5,611 nucleotides of DNA from Thermodesulfobacteriota bacterium (GTDB taxonomy: Bacteria > Desulfobacterota > DSM-4660 > Desulfatiglandales > HGW-15). The notes under the pieces were generated by a model. That model made no database searches and had not been told where the DNA came from. It was given only the letters and a program-made list of their open reading frames with translations. Position 1 is the first letter of the stretch. The number at the start of each line of letters is the position of its first letter. Both the position numbers and the translations under genes were made by a program. The stretch covers positions 1-5,611 of the forward strand of contig JALOPA010000178.1 in NCBI GenBank assembly GCA_025454125.1, given 5' to 3'. Positions 5,607 to 5,611 of the stretch are shown here, one piece after another.

Positions 5607-5611
5607 CCTCC
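5607..5611 (-). promoter_or_regulatory. htpX: Ribosome-binding site of htpX
   Basis: GGAGG on the minus strand, cut by the window edge, lies 8 bases before the ATG. The spacing is ideal and confirms the annotated start. Confidence 0.75.

Noticed and set aside
1..5611. CRISPR array, tRNA, rRNA, insertion sequence or phage attachment site.
   Set aside because: I saw no regularly spaced direct repeats, tRNA cloverleaf, rRNA signature, transposase frame or terminal inverted repeats in the window.

Overview
The window is chromosomal sequence from a fairly GC-rich Gram-negative bacterium. The best guess is a deltaproteobacterium (Desulfobacterota), for example a sulfate reducer or syntroph. The guess rests on the style of the Cache/HAMP histidine kinase followed by stand-alone receivers, a sigma-54 promoter, the codon usage and an HtpX-type membrane protease. 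It is an inference, not a taxonomic identification.

Layout from left to right. Positions 1-97 hold no gene I can support. Positions 98-3028 hold a compact three-gene two-component operon read on the minus strand: a membrane histidine kinase (1103-3028), then a single-domain receiver (736-1101), then a receiver with an unrecognised C-terminal extension (98-739). The kinase and first receiver are 1 base apart, and the two receivers overlap by 4 bases (GTGA). A well-formed sigma-54 (-24/-12) promoter lies at 3102-3117, giving a predicted 5' leader of about 63 nt for the kinase.

Positions 3029-3548 form a 520-base intergenic region with no credible protein gene but dense inverted repeats: a possible activator dyad at 3193-3203, a hairpin with a T-tract on the minus strand at 3247-3276, and several GC-rich palindromes between 3313 and 3406. 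Together they could be a minus-strand structured small RNA with its own terminator, activator sites for the sigma-54 promoter, or both.

Positions 3549-4610 (plus strand) encode a FabH/KAS III-like condensing enzyme with a complete Cys-His-Asn triad and an unusually long N-terminal part. Converging on it with 43 bases between stops is htpX (4654-5598, minus), an M48 membrane zinc protease whose ribosome-binding site is the last thing in the window.

Functional picture: the operon should sense an extracytoplasmic small molecule through its Cache domain and pass phosphate to two receivers, neither of which carries a recognisable DNA-binding or AAA+ domain. The output is therefore probably protein-protein signalling or a phosphorelay. 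The condensing enzyme and HtpX are separate transcription units with no evident link to the signalling operon.
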